56,598 bases of DNA, taken from NCBI GenBank assembly GCA_013285805.1, contig JABDGY010000007.1, positions 1 through 56,598 of the forward strand, in the 5' to 3' direction. This DNA comes from Bacteroidota bacterium. GTDB taxonomy: Bacteria; Bacteroidota; Bacteroidia; JABEUT01. The position numbers and the translations under genes are program-made. Below, piece after piece: positions 25,098-33,574 of the stretch (position 1 is the stretch's first letter; every line of letters begins with the position of its first letter). Under the pieces are notes generated by a model. That model was not told the DNA's origin and did not search any database. It worked only from the letters and a program-made list of their open reading frames with translations.

Positions 25098-26733
25098 AAG
25101 AATTAATCTAAACAGAGAATCAACTATTTCTACTAAAACCTTATCTTCGCCATATAAAACCTCAAATAGCGAAAGTATGCCTACCACGAAAATGGGCGAA
25201 GATATAAACCAGGTTTACAAGTTATTATTTGAAACCGCAGCAGAAAGTCTCCTTATTGTAAATAAAGAAGGTGTTATTCAATTGGTTAATCACCGCACCA
25301 ACGATATGTTCGGATATGAGGGCAAAGAGCTCATAGGGCAGAAAATGGAAATACTTTTGCCCGAGAAGTACCGTGAAAAACATGTCCATAACCGTGAAGA
25401 TTATTCAAAGAACCCCAGGCGAAGGTCAATGGGAATGGGAATGGAGCTTTGGGCGAGACGTAAAGACGGTACCGATTTCCCTGTAGAGGTGAGCCTTAAC
25501 CATTTTGAGGCAGACGGCAACCTTTTTGTTATGGGCCTTATTACTGATATAACAGAAAGGCGAAAAGCAGAAGAGAAAATAAAGATACTTAACGAAGAAC
25601 TTGAACAACGGGTTGAAGACCGTACACGTGAACTGGAAGAAAGTCAGCGCTTATATAAAACCGTTGCCCGTAATTTCCCCGATGGAACCATTAACGTTTT
25701 TGACAAGGACCTTAATTATGTTTTTGTTGAGGGAATGGAGTTGTTTAAATACGGGGTAACCAGTGAAAAACTCGTGGGAACAAGTTACGTAGCGCGCCTT
25801 CCTGAAGAAATAAAGCCCTTTATTACTGGAAAACTTACTGATGTATTTGAAACTAAAGCTAATACTTCATTTGAGGTAAGTTTCAGGGATAGGAGCTATA
25901 TTATGAATGTAGTGGCCCTGCATGATAACGATGGCAATGTGGACCAGATATTACTGGTTGAGAGGGATGCGACACAACAAAAACAAAACGAAGAAGAAAT
26001 AAGGAAAACACTGCAAAAAGAGATACAGCTTAATGAATTAAAATCGCGATTTGTTTCAATGGCGTCGCATGAATTCAGAACCCCTTTGGGGGCTATACTT
26101 TCCTCCACATCATTAATTGAAGAATATCTTACAAAAAAAGATGCTACTATTGACTTTGTTAGGGAAAAGACAGATAAACATATTAAACGTATAAAGTCTT
26201 CCATTGGTAACCTTATAAGTATATTGAATGATTTCTTATCTCTTGAAAAACTTGAACAGGGGAAAGTTGAGATTAAGGATTCTATATTTAATATGCCCGA
26301 TTTCACTAAAGAATTGATAGAGGAAATACAACCCACATTGAAGAAAGGCCAGAAAATAATTTATATTGAAAAAGGGGATATTAAGGAAGTGTTCCTTGAT
26401 CAGAATACGTTAAGGAATATTATGCTCAACCTTATTTCAAATGCCATTAAATATTCCCCGGAAAATTCCGCTATTGAGGTTTTAACCGTCAGCAATAAAG
26501 AAGGCCTTGAAATACTAGTAACTGACCATGGAATGGGAATTCCTGAAGATGACCAGCAACATTTATTCGAGCGCTTCTTCAGGGCAAAAAATGCAACCAA
26601 TGTTCAGGGTACCGGGCTTGGCCTTAATATTGTGAAGAGATATATTGACCTGATGGGAGGCGAAATATCTTTCACTACAAAAGAAAACCAAGGAACAACC
26701 TTTACTGTATATTTGAAGACTCATACCCATTAA
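25087..26733 (+). CDS. PAS-PAS sensor histidine kinase
   Basis: A 548-residue soluble kinase without membrane segments: PAS 1 (about 40-158), coiled coil (160-190), PAS 2 (190-300), HisKA with phospho-acceptor His328 in SMASHEFRTPLGA and HATPase_c with NLISNAIKYSPEN, DHGMGIP and GTGLGL. PAS 1 has the segment PEKYREKH, where His99 aligns with the FixL heme ligand, but the FixL Arg that contacts O2 is Met119 here, so heme is uncertain. It lies 11 bp from the REC-Crp gene, its likely partner. It probably reads a cytoplasmic signal such as redox or gas. Confidence 0.93.
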   Translation: MKHERINLNRESTISTKTLSSPYKTSNSESMPTTKMGEDINQVYKLLFETAAESLLIVNKEGVIQLVNHRTNDMFGYEGKELIGQKMEILLPEKYREKHVHNREDYSKNPRRRSMGMGMELWARRKDGTDFPVEVSLNHFEADGNLFVMGLITDITERRKAEEKIKILNEELEQRVEDRTRELEESQRLYKTVARNFPDGTINVFDKDLNYVFVEGMELFKYGVTSEKLVGTSYVARLPEEIKPFITGKLTDVFETKANTSFEVSFRDRSYIMNVVALHDNDGNVDQILLVERDATQQKQNEEEIRKTLQKEIQLNELKSRFVSMASHEFRTPLGAILSSTSLIEEYLTKKDATIDFVREKTDKHIKRIKSSIGNLISILNDFLSLEKLEQGKVEIKDSIFNMPDFTKELIEEIQPTLKKGQKIIYIEKGDIKEVFLDQNTLRNIMLNLISNAIKYSPENSAIEVLTVSNKEGLEILVTDHGMGIPEDDQQHLFERFFRAKNATNVQGTGLGLNIVKRYIDLMGGEISFTTKENQGTTFTVYLKTHTH

Positions 26734-26744
26734 AATTATTTAAA

Positions 26745-27797
26745 ATGAAAAAAATCCTGCTTATTGAAGACAATCCTGACATGCGCGACAACACGGCAGA
26801 AATACTTGATTTAGCCAATTATGTTGTTGTAACTGCTGAAAATGGTAAAGTAGGCGTTGAAGTTGCCAAACAGGAAAAGCCCGATTTAATTATTTGTGAT
26901 ATTATGATGCCCGACCTTGATGGTTATGGTGTATTGCATATCCTCAGCAATGACCCAAAGACTGCCGGTATCCCGTTTATCTTTTTGACGGCTAAAGCGG
27001 AAAAGAGCGATATGCGCAAAGGCATGAACCTAGGTGCTGATGACTACCTGGTTAAACCATTTGATAAAATGGAGTTACTTAACGCCATTGAAACCCGGTT
27101 GAAAAGGAGTGAGTTTTTCAAGAAAAACTACACCCGGGATTTAAGTGGATTAGTGGATTTTATTCAAACAGCCAATAAATTCAGCCTGCCGACAAGTGTT
27201 TCAACAAACCATAAGCTTCGTAATTTTCCGATAAAGGGTTTTGTTTATCATGAGGGTGATGAACCTATTTCAGTTTTCTTTGTTAACAAGGGAAAAATAA
27301 AATCGTGGCGTATGAGTCCCGATGGTAAAGAATTGATTACAGGAATATATGGCGCCGGCGAATTTTTTGGGTATAACTCGATATTGGAAGGCACAAACTA
27401 TGCAGATTCAGCTACAGCATTAGAAGATGCGGAAGTTGCCCTCATACCAAGGAACGAATTTCTATCATTGGTATATTCTACACAGGAAGTATCAGCCAGG
27501 TTTATTAAAATGCTGGTGAATAATATTAATGAAAAAGAAGAGCAGTTACTTAGCCTTGCATATAATTCAGTAAGAGGCAGGGTAGCTGATGCGTTACTGA
27601 AACTGGTTAAGAAGACACCGAATAGTCAAAACTTAAGTTTATCGCGGGAAGACCTTGCCAATATGGTTGGGACATCTACTGAATCACTTATTCGCACCCT
27701 TTCAGATTTCAAACAGGAAAAAATGGTAGAGATAGACGGAAGAGATGTTAAAGTGGTTAATGCACAAGGCCTGGAGAGAATCAGGAAATTCTCGTAA
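26745..27797 (+). CDS. response regulator fused to a Crp/Fnr DNA-binding module
   Basis: 350 residues in three parts: receiver domain (1-120) with phospho-acceptor Asp52, Thr82 and Lys104; cyclic-nucleotide-binding-like barrel (about 150-260); and Crp-type winged HTH (275-345). The HTH reads REDLANMVGT then STESLIRTLS; Glu313 and Arg317 correspond to the conserved Glu/Arg of CRP and FNR, while Ile316 replaces FNR Ser212 and Thr312 replaces CRP Arg180. The nucleotide-pocket Arg/Ser pattern of CRP is not evident, so control is probably by phosphorylation. It is the second candidate to bind the island's palindromes. A hairpin terminator follows. Confidence 0.92.
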   Translation: MKKILLIEDNPDMRDNTAEILDLANYVVVTAENGKVGVEVAKQEKPDLIICDIMMPDLDGYGVLHILSNDPKTAGIPFIFLTAKAEKSDMRKGMNLGADDYLVKPFDKMELLNAIETRLKRSEFFKKNYTRDLSGLVDFIQTANKFSLPTSVSTNHKLRNFPIKGFVYHEGDEPISVFFVNKGKIKSWRMSPDGKELITGIYGAGEFFGYNSILEGTNYADSATALEDAEVALIPRNEFLSLVYSTQEVSARFIKMLVNNINEKEEQLLSLAYNSVRGRVADALLKLVKKTPNSQNLSLSREDLANMVGTSTESLIRTLSDFKQEKMVEIDGRDVKVVNAQGLERIRKFS

Positions 27798-27820
27798 AGA
27801 ATATACCCATGGCTATTTAA

Positions 27821-27850
27821 GGGGGACAGGTTAATTTACCTGCCCTTTTT
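27821..27850 (+). terminator. hairpin terminator of the usp-kinase-regulator operon
   Basis: The stem GGG-A-CAGGT pairs with ACCTG-CCC (one bulged A) around a short AT loop, followed by TTTTT at 27846-27850. It starts 24 bp after the response regulator stop codon and lies partly in the last codons of the convergent ppsA gene. Confidence 0.6.
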
Positions 27851-30269
27851 CGTATCTGGGCAATTTATCTTTTGCTTCCGCATTATTTATATTTTCAATA
27901 CCCCTTAATAATGCATCAGGATTAAATGAAATACTGTCAATACCATGCTCTACAAGGAATTGGGCATACTCCGGAAAATCGCTAGGGGCCTGTCCGCATA
28001 AGCCCACTTTTACACCGGCTTTCTTTGCCTTTTTTATCAGTGTACTCACCATCTGCTCTGCGCCGGCATCCTTCTCATTAAAGAGAGCATGAATGGTGGA
28101 ATTATCTCTATCAATACCTAAAGTTAATTGAGTAAGGTCGTTTGAGCCGATAGAAAAGCCATCAAATATTTTCGCAAATTCTTCGGCCAGTAAAATATTG
28201 TTAGGTATTTCAGCCATCACGTATATTTCCAGTCCATTATCCCCACGTTTCAATCCGTTTTCAGCCATTACCGCTACAACCTTCTTCCCTTCATCAACTG
28301 TACGACAAAAAGGTATCATAAGCTTTACATTAGTTAGCCCCATTTCATCTCTCACCATTTTCATGGCCTTGCATTCCAGTTTAAATCCCTCCTTATAACG
28401 GTCATCATAATAACGTGATGCCCCACGGAAGCCAATCATAGGGTTTTCTTCTCTGGGTTCAAATTCTTTGCCTCCAATAAGGTTTGCATATTCGTTCGTT
28501 TTGAAATCGCTCATCCTTACTATTACATCTTTCGGATAAAAAGCACATGCTATAGTTGCCACAGCGTAAGCAAGTTTTTCAACAAAGTATCCTGCTTTAT
28601 CTGGGTAATGATGCGTAAGCCTTTCAATGGTAGCTTTTGCTTCCTTATCTTTTAATTCATTAAATTTTATAAGCGCCATAGGGTGTACCTGTATTGTATT
28701 GCTTATAATAAACTCTAATCGCATTAACCCTATTCCTCGGTTGGGGTAAAATGAAAAAGAAAACGCCTTATCAGGGTCACCCAATATTAACATAGGTTGG
28801 GTTTTGGGCATTTTTATATTCTTCAGGTTAATTTCGCTTTCCTCCCATTTCAGTTTGCCATCATATACAAAACCTTCTTCACCTTCCGAACAACTAACGG
28901 TAATCATTTGCCCATCGGTTATTTTACTTGTCGCATCGCCAGTGCCTACGATTGCAGCAATGCCTAATTCACGGGCAACAATTGAGGCATGGCTGGTACG
29001 TCCACCTTTATTGGTAATAATAGCAGAGGCCTTCTTTAATATTACATCCCAATCAGGGTTAGTTACATCTGTAACCAGAATCTCTCCCTCTTTAAGCTCA
29101 TCGCTTTGTGCAGGAGAATTAATGATCCGTGCCTTTCCACTGGCTATTTTATTTCCAATTGCGCTTCCTTTAACCAGTTTTTTACCTTTCTCTTTAAGTA
29201 TATATTCTTTATGTATAAAAGCTTTATCCTGTACGTGCACTGTTTCGGGACGGGCCTGAACTATATATAACTCGCCTGTCAGCCCATCTTTTGCCCATTC
29301 TATATCCATTGGCGTTTTATAGTGTTCTTCTATAAGTAATGCCCATGAAGCAAGCACATTTATTTCAGTATCGTTAAGTATAAACAATTCGCGTTTTTCA
29401 TCAGGCGTATCAATATTACTAACACTAGCACCCGGTTGATGATCGGTATTTGCAATGTATATCATAGTTTTTGCCTTCGAACCTAACTTCTTATTCACAA
29501 TGGCATTTTTACCTTCTTTAAATTTAGGTTTAAAAACATAGAACTCATCAGGATTTACTGTACCCTGCACAACATTTTCACCTAATCCCCATGAACCGCT
29601 TATAAGAATAATATCTCTGAAACCTGATTCAGGTTCAAGTGTAAAAGCAACACCCGATGAGCCTTTATCTGAGCGGACCATATTCTGTACTCCCACGGAT
29701 AAGCCTACTTTCATATGTTCAAAGCTATTGTCTTCTCTGTATTTAATAGCTCTTTCATTGAATAAAGAAGCAAAACATTTCTTTATTGAATACAATAGCA
29801 TTGCAATTCCTCTTATATTCAAATAAGAATCGTGTTGGCCTGCAAAACTTGCTGAGGGAAGATCTTCTGCAGTTGCACTGCTCCTTACTGCAACATCTGC
29901 TTCATATCCTGCCACTTTGCACATCTGGTTATAATTATCCAATATCTCATTCACAACACTTTCTGGTAGTACGGCATCATTTATCAATGCCTGTGCCTTT
30001 TCGGCTATTTCTCTTAAATTAGAATATTCCTTCTTATCAATTCCTTTCATTAATTCAGAAAGAGGTTCAAACAATTTATTTGAATGAATAAACTCCCAAT
30101 ATGAAGCAACGGTAACACAGAAACCATTGGGTATTTTAACACCTTTTGTAGTAAGTGCATTATACATTTCGCCAAGTGACGCATTCTTACCACCTACCAG
30201 TGGCACATCAGTGATATGAATATCCTTAAACCATTTGGTATAATCCTGATTTGATTTTTCGTCTTTCAT
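27831..30269 (-). CDS. ppsA: phosphoenolpyruvate synthase
   Basis: An 812-residue enzyme that makes PEP from pyruvate and ATP, giving AMP and phosphate. The N-terminal ATP-grasp part (about 20-345) has the start motif VGGKNASLGEMYN; the swivelling domain carries phospho-His427 in KGGRTSHASIVAREL; the PEP-binding TIM barrel has LMIPFCRTVDEG and the catalytic Cys in VGLCGQAPSDFPEY. The length is normal for PpsA and no PEP:pyruvate dikinase insert is seen. AMP from this reaction could feed the AMP phosphorylase encoded nearby. It is a single-gene unit with a consensus palindrome promoter. Confidence 0.95.
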   Translation of the reverse strand: MKDEKSNQDYTKWFKDIHITDVPLVGGKNASLGEMYNALTTKGVKIPNGFCVTVASYWEFIHSNKLFEPLSELMKGIDKKEYSNLREIAEKAQALINDAVLPESVVNEILDNYNQMCKVAGYEADVAVRSSATAEDLPSASFAGQHDSYLNIRGIAMLLYSIKKCFASLFNERAIKYREDNSFEHMKVGLSVGVQNMVRSDKGSSGVAFTLEPESGFRDIILISGSWGLGENVVQGTVNPDEFYVFKPKFKEGKNAIVNKKLGSKAKTMIYIANTDHQPGASVSNIDTPDEKRELFILNDTEINVLASWALLIEEHYKTPMDIEWAKDGLTGELYIVQARPETVHVQDKAFIHKEYILKEKGKKLVKGSAIGNKIASGKARIINSPAQSDELKEGEILVTDVTNPDWDVILKKASAIITNKGGRTSHASIVARELGIAAIVGTGDATSKITDGQMITVSCSEGEEGFVYDGKLKWEESEINLKNIKMPKTQPMLILGDPDKAFSFSFYPNRGIGLMRLEFIISNTIQVHPMALIKFNELKDKEAKATIERLTHHYPDKAGYFVEKLAYAVATIACAFYPKDVIVRMSDFKTNEYANLIGGKEFEPREENPMIGFRGASRYYDDRYKEGFKLECKAMKMVRDEMGLTNVKLMIPFCRTVDEGKKVVAVMAENGLKRGDNGLEIYVMAEIPNNILLAEEFAKIFDGFSIGSNDLTQLTLGIDRDNSTIHALFNEKDAGAEQMVSTLIKKAKKAGVKVGLCGQAPSDFPEYAQFLVEHGIDSISFNPDALLRGIENINNAEAKDKLPRYEKGQVN

Positions 30270-30298
30270 AATTGGAGTTTTTAATATTGTTTTACTGA

Positions 30299-30394
30299 CA
30301 AAGCTATTCTCACCCCATACCAGGCAATATGATATAAGTCATATATATGTTTGAGAGTAGTCATTGAATTAACACCCACTACGCACAATCTTTG
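30299..30394. promoter_or_regulatory. shared divergent promoter region ppsA / alcohol dehydrogenase
   Basis: Palindrome ATGAT-ATAA-GTCAT at 30329-30342. Minus strand: -7 element TAGCTTTG (30299-30306), full match, 36.5 bp from the centre, for ppsA. Plus strand: -7 element AATCTTTG (30387-30394), five of six, 58.5 bp from the centre, for the dehydrogenase. Another TATGTTTG at 30346-30353 is only 17.5 bp away and would be blocked by a bound protein. Confidence 0.75.
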
Positions 30395-30419
30395 TCATAT
30401 CAAATTAAACTTAACAGTC

Positions 30420-31430
30420 ATGGCTTTAATGCGTGCAATACAAATAAGCAAACCACACGGAGAGTTTGAACTGGTTAACCGGGAGATACCTGAACCTTTA
30501 GTCAACGAAGTACTGGTTAAGGTAGATGCCTGTGGTGTTTGTCACGGTGAGGCCGTGTTGAAAGAAGGATTCTTCCCTGGGCTCAAATATCCGCGCATAC
30601 CTGGGCATGAAGTAATAGGGTCAATCATTAAGTTAGGCTCAGAAGTGGAAGGTTGGAAAACAGGTGACAGAGTGGGTGTAGGATGGCACGGAGGGCATTG
30701 CTTTAAATGTAAAGAATGTATGCGAGGCAATTTCTGGGGGTGTGAAAAATCAATGACAACAGGAATAGACCGTGATGGAGGGTATGCAGAATATATGACT
30801 GCAAGAGCCGAGGTTCTTGTAAATATACCTGCAGAGCTTGATAAAATTGAAAGTGCACCATTGGTATGTGCAGGCAGAACAACTTTCGGAGCTTTAAAAT
30901 ATAGCGGTGCACAAGGTGGCGATTTAGTTGCTATTCACGGCATAGGCGGGTTAGGGCATCTTGCAATACAGTTTTCAGCCAAAATGGGCTTCAAAACTGT
31001 TGCTATTTCAAGAGGCACTGAGAAAAAAGACCTTGCTCTTAAATTGGGCGCCAATCTATACATAGATTCTACTATACAAGATGCTGCCAAAGAGTTGAAG
31101 AAACTGGGAGGCGCCCGGGCAATAATATGCCTTGCACCTAACGCCAAAGAAATGTCGGCATTGGTTGACGGACTGGGGCAGAATGGTAAAATGGTAATAG
31201 TTACCTCAGTTAATGAACCGATGGAAATATCACCTAATCTTTTCTTAGGCAGAGGCCGTTCAGTAACTGGTTTTGCCGGGGGCGATATAGCTGAAACATT
31301 AAACTTCAGCATGCTTGCTAAAGTAGCACCTATGGTTGAAGTATTCCCTTTGGAACAAGCGGCAATAGCTTATGAGAAAATGATGACATCGAAAGTACAG
31401 TTCAGGGCCGTTTTAAAAATGAGCAAATAA
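30420..31430 (+). CDS. zinc-dependent alcohol dehydrogenase
   Basis: A 336-residue medium-chain dehydrogenase. Catalytic zinc ligands are Cys in CGVCHGE, GHE in IPGHEVIG and a later Cys (LVCAGRT); the structural zinc is bound by C-x2-C-x2-C-x7-C in CFKCKECMRGNFWGC. The Rossmann motif is GIGGLGHLA. It probably reduces aldehydes with NAD(P)H and regenerates NAD+ in fermentation, or oxidises alcohols. The frame is open to a TTG 23 codons earlier, but that lies upstream of the deduced promoter; I chose the ATG beginning MALMRAIQ. It is the first of four genes. Confidence 0.93.
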   Translation: MALMRAIQISKPHGEFELVNREIPEPLVNEVLVKVDACGVCHGEAVLKEGFFPGLKYPRIPGHEVIGSIIKLGSEVEGWKTGDRVGVGWHGGHCFKCKECMRGNFWGCEKSMTTGIDRDGGYAEYMTARAEVLVNIPAELDKIESAPLVCAGRTTFGALKYSGAQGGDLVAIHGIGGLGHLAIQFSAKMGFKTVAISRGTEKKDLALKLGANLYIDSTIQDAAKELKKLGGARAIICLAPNAKEMSALVDGLGQNGKMVIVTSVNEPMEISPNLFLGRGRSVTGFAGGDIAETLNFSMLAKVAPMVEVFPLEQAAIAYEKMMTSKVQFRAVLKMSK

Positions 31431-31449
31431 CTTAATTAAACCCAATATC

Positions 31450-32166
31450 ATGAACAATCTATTAGACCTTATTAAAGACAGACACTCTTCAAGAGTACTT
31501 TTCGACCCAAACAAACCAGTAAAGAAACAAGACTTGAATAAAATTCTTGAAGCAGGAAGTTGGGCGCCAACTGCGCATAACATGCAGAATTTTGAAGTGA
31601 TAATAGTTGATGACAAGAAAATACTGAAAGAGATATCATCTGTTAAATCCGCTGCTTCCTTAACATTTGTCAGGGAAAGCTACAAGCAGATGTCTTTCTC
31701 GGTTGAAGAACTGGAAAAGAAGAAAACAGGCGTGCTGGGTACAATGTTCCCGCCGGCTTGGAGAAAGCCTGACCTTAAAAAGTCTGACCTTAAGGAAAGT
31801 GACGGAAATTCATTCATGGAACAGGAACTTAATACTACACCTATACTGGGTATAGTACTTTATGACCCGTCACGAAGAGCTCCGGCATCGGAAGGTGATT
31901 TCCTGGGTATTATAAGCCTGGGCTGTGTTATGGAAAACATGTGGCTCATGGCTAACTCATTAGGTATAAACTTTCACATTGTAAGCTCGCTCAGTGAAGG
32001 AGCATTTGAAAAGAAGATAAAGGAGATGATGAATATCCCAGATAAACTTAAAATTGCTTATTCCTTCAGGCTTGGCTATGCCATTAGTACATATAAATAC
32101 ACACGCGTACGTCGCGACGTGGAAGACTTTACTCATCACAACAAATACGGCGCAAAAGGACTTTAA
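31450..32166 (+). CDS. nitroreductase-family FMN protein
   Basis: A 238-residue protein of the nitroreductase superfamily. N-terminal RHSSRVLFDPNKPV and AGSWAPTAHNMQNFEVI form the FMN-binding start. SLGCVMENMWLMANSLGI and the C-terminal RRDVEDFTHHNKYG complete the fold. It probably uses NAD(P)H to reduce quinones, nitro compounds or similar acceptors; the true substrate is unknown. It lies 19 bp after the alcohol dehydrogenase and 24 bp before a USP gene. Confidence 0.88.
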   Translation: MNNLLDLIKDRHSSRVLFDPNKPVKKQDLNKILEAGSWAPTAHNMQNFEVIIVDDKKILKEISSVKSAASLTFVRESYKQMSFSVEELEKKKTGVLGTMFPPAWRKPDLKKSDLKESDGNSFMEQELNTTPILGIVLYDPSRRAPASEGDFLGIISLGCVMENMWLMANSLGINFHIVSSLSEGAFEKKIKEMMNIPDKLKIAYSFRLGYAISTYKYTRVRRDVEDFTHHNKYGAKGL

Positions 32167-32190
32167 TAAAAACCTCATAAACTTTCAACC

Positions 32191-33024
32191 ATGTTAAATA
32201 AAATAATATGCCCGACCGATTTCTCAGATGAAGCTAATAATGCAGTTGAATATGCAGCAAAATTAGCGCAGGTATTCAACACGAAATTATTGCTGGTTAA
32301 TGTTCACCAGATACCTTTAGCCTCTTCGGTTACATTGAGTGAAGGTATAAGCTCATCTTCAAAAGAAGACTCTATGATAGCTGCAGACAGGTTGAAAAAT
32401 ATCTGCCAGGAAATAAACAGGATGTTTAAAATATCGGTAGATTATGAAGTGGATATTACTATACAGTCCTTGTCTGCCAAGCTAGGCTCTACTGGAGATG
32501 CAAATACTATAATTGTAATGGGAACAGGAGGGGCCCGCACAATTACTGAATTTTTCTTCGGAACCAATACATACAATGTGATAAAAAAAGCACAATGCCC
32601 TGTTTTATTTGTTCCGGCAGGTTGTTCCTATGGCACGTATAAGAATATTGCGTATGCAATGGCTTATGAAGAAAAGGGGCGTCTTGCGTTAAAACCTTTC
32701 AGTGAATTTATTAAACCTCTCAACGCCTCAATTACATTTCTTCATATAAGTAAACATGATACAGACTTAAGCAAAGATGTATTTAAAGCCGAAAATGAAG
32801 AAATATCAGACTTCTTCAAGGATAAACCAGGGTTAAATTTTGAAAGAATATGGTCCGATGATGTGGCTGATGCTATTGAAAAATACGTAAGGGATCATAA
32901 TACCGACTTATTAGTGACAGCTGCACATCACAGGAATATTTTTGCTGCTTTATTTGAGCAAAAACCAATACTATCTGATTTAACAGCAGCTCCTTCATTT
33001 CCTGTGCTTGTATTTCATGAATAG
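32191..33024 (+). CDS. tandem-domain universal stress protein
   Basis: A 277-residue protein with two UspA domains (about 1-145 and 150-277). The first has GTGGARTITEFFFGT, a variant of G-x2-G-x9-G-S/T, so nucleotide binding is plausible; the second lacks it. The start MLNKIICPTDFSDEANNAVE is typical. It is the fifth USP in the island and the third gene of the dehydrogenase operon. Confidence 0.9.
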   Translation: MLNKIICPTDFSDEANNAVEYAAKLAQVFNTKLLLVNVHQIPLASSVTLSEGISSSSKEDSMIAADRLKNICQEINRMFKISVDYEVDITIQSLSAKLGSTGDANTIIVMGTGGARTITEFFFGTNTYNVIKKAQCPVLFVPAGCSYGTYKNIAYAMAYEEKGRLALKPFSEFIKPLNASITFLHISKHDTDLSKDVFKAENEEISDFFKDKPGLNFERIWSDDVADAIEKYVRDHNTDLLVTAAHHRNIFAALFEQKPILSDLTAAPSFPVLVFHE

Positions 33025-33069
33025 ACAATAAGAATTTACTAACCAATCCAATAATCAAAAACTGATATT

Positions 33070-33522
33070 ATGAAATCATTAACACCTTCAACAAACGCTT
33101 ACCTGCTCGATGCCGGAATTGAAACCTTACACCAGCAAAGCATGGAATGGCTGGATGATATAGCATTCTGGCGCGATGAGGCTGCCTTTCTGTATGCCCT
33201 TGAAATCAGTAAAACAAGCAAAGAAGTCCCTGTCAAAGCTAAGGGTAAACTTGATAAGATTAATGATGAACTTATAAAGATGTCGGCAGGGGAACTCGAT
33301 AGCCTTTATGAGAAAGTTGAAGCCCATGAGAAGTTTCTCGACCAATTAATCAGCAGTAAGCGTGAGGATGAAGCTTCTTATCGCGAAAAGCATAAGCAGA
33401 TTGGTGATGAAATAATCAAATTCGGCCTGCGTTTCAGGGAAGTAAAGAAGGGCATGTTTGAAGTTGTAAAACTTACAAAGACAGACCTAGTAGTTGAGGT
33501 ACCTTCAGGCAAAAAACACTAA
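33070..33522 (+). CDS. hypothetical helical protein
   Basis: A 150-residue protein that is almost entirely charged and helical, with likely coiled coils at about 55-110 (KGKLDKINDELIKMSAGELD). The N-terminus includes QSMEWLDDIAFWRDEAAFLY. There is no signal peptide or membrane segment. I do not recognise a family. It is the last gene of the dehydrogenase operon, 45 bp after a USP gene. A scaffold or binding role could be imagined but nothing shows it. Confidence 0.72.
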   Translation: MKSLTPSTNAYLLDAGIETLHQQSMEWLDDIAFWRDEAAFLYALEISKTSKEVPVKAKGKLDKINDELIKMSAGELDSLYEKVEAHEKFLDQLISSKREDEASYREKHKQIGDEIIKFGLRFREVKKGMFEVVKLTKTDLVVEVPSGKKH

Positions 33523-33574
33523 TTTTTTACGCTTACATTTTGTCTCATCTTCTTCAATCAGAGGGTGAGGCAAT

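Noticed and set aside
25087-25560. PAS 1 of the kinase as a FixL-type heme oxygen sensor.
   Set aside because: His99 aligns with the FixL heme ligand, but the PE-x-YR-x-x-H region is common in PAS domains without heme and the FixL Arg that contacts O2 is Met119. The claim is too weak to annotate.
30346-30353. TATGTTTG as the alcohol dehydrogenase promoter.
   Set aside because: It is only 17.5 bp from the palindrome centre and would be covered by the bound regulator; the element at 30387-30394 keeps the 58.5-bp rule.
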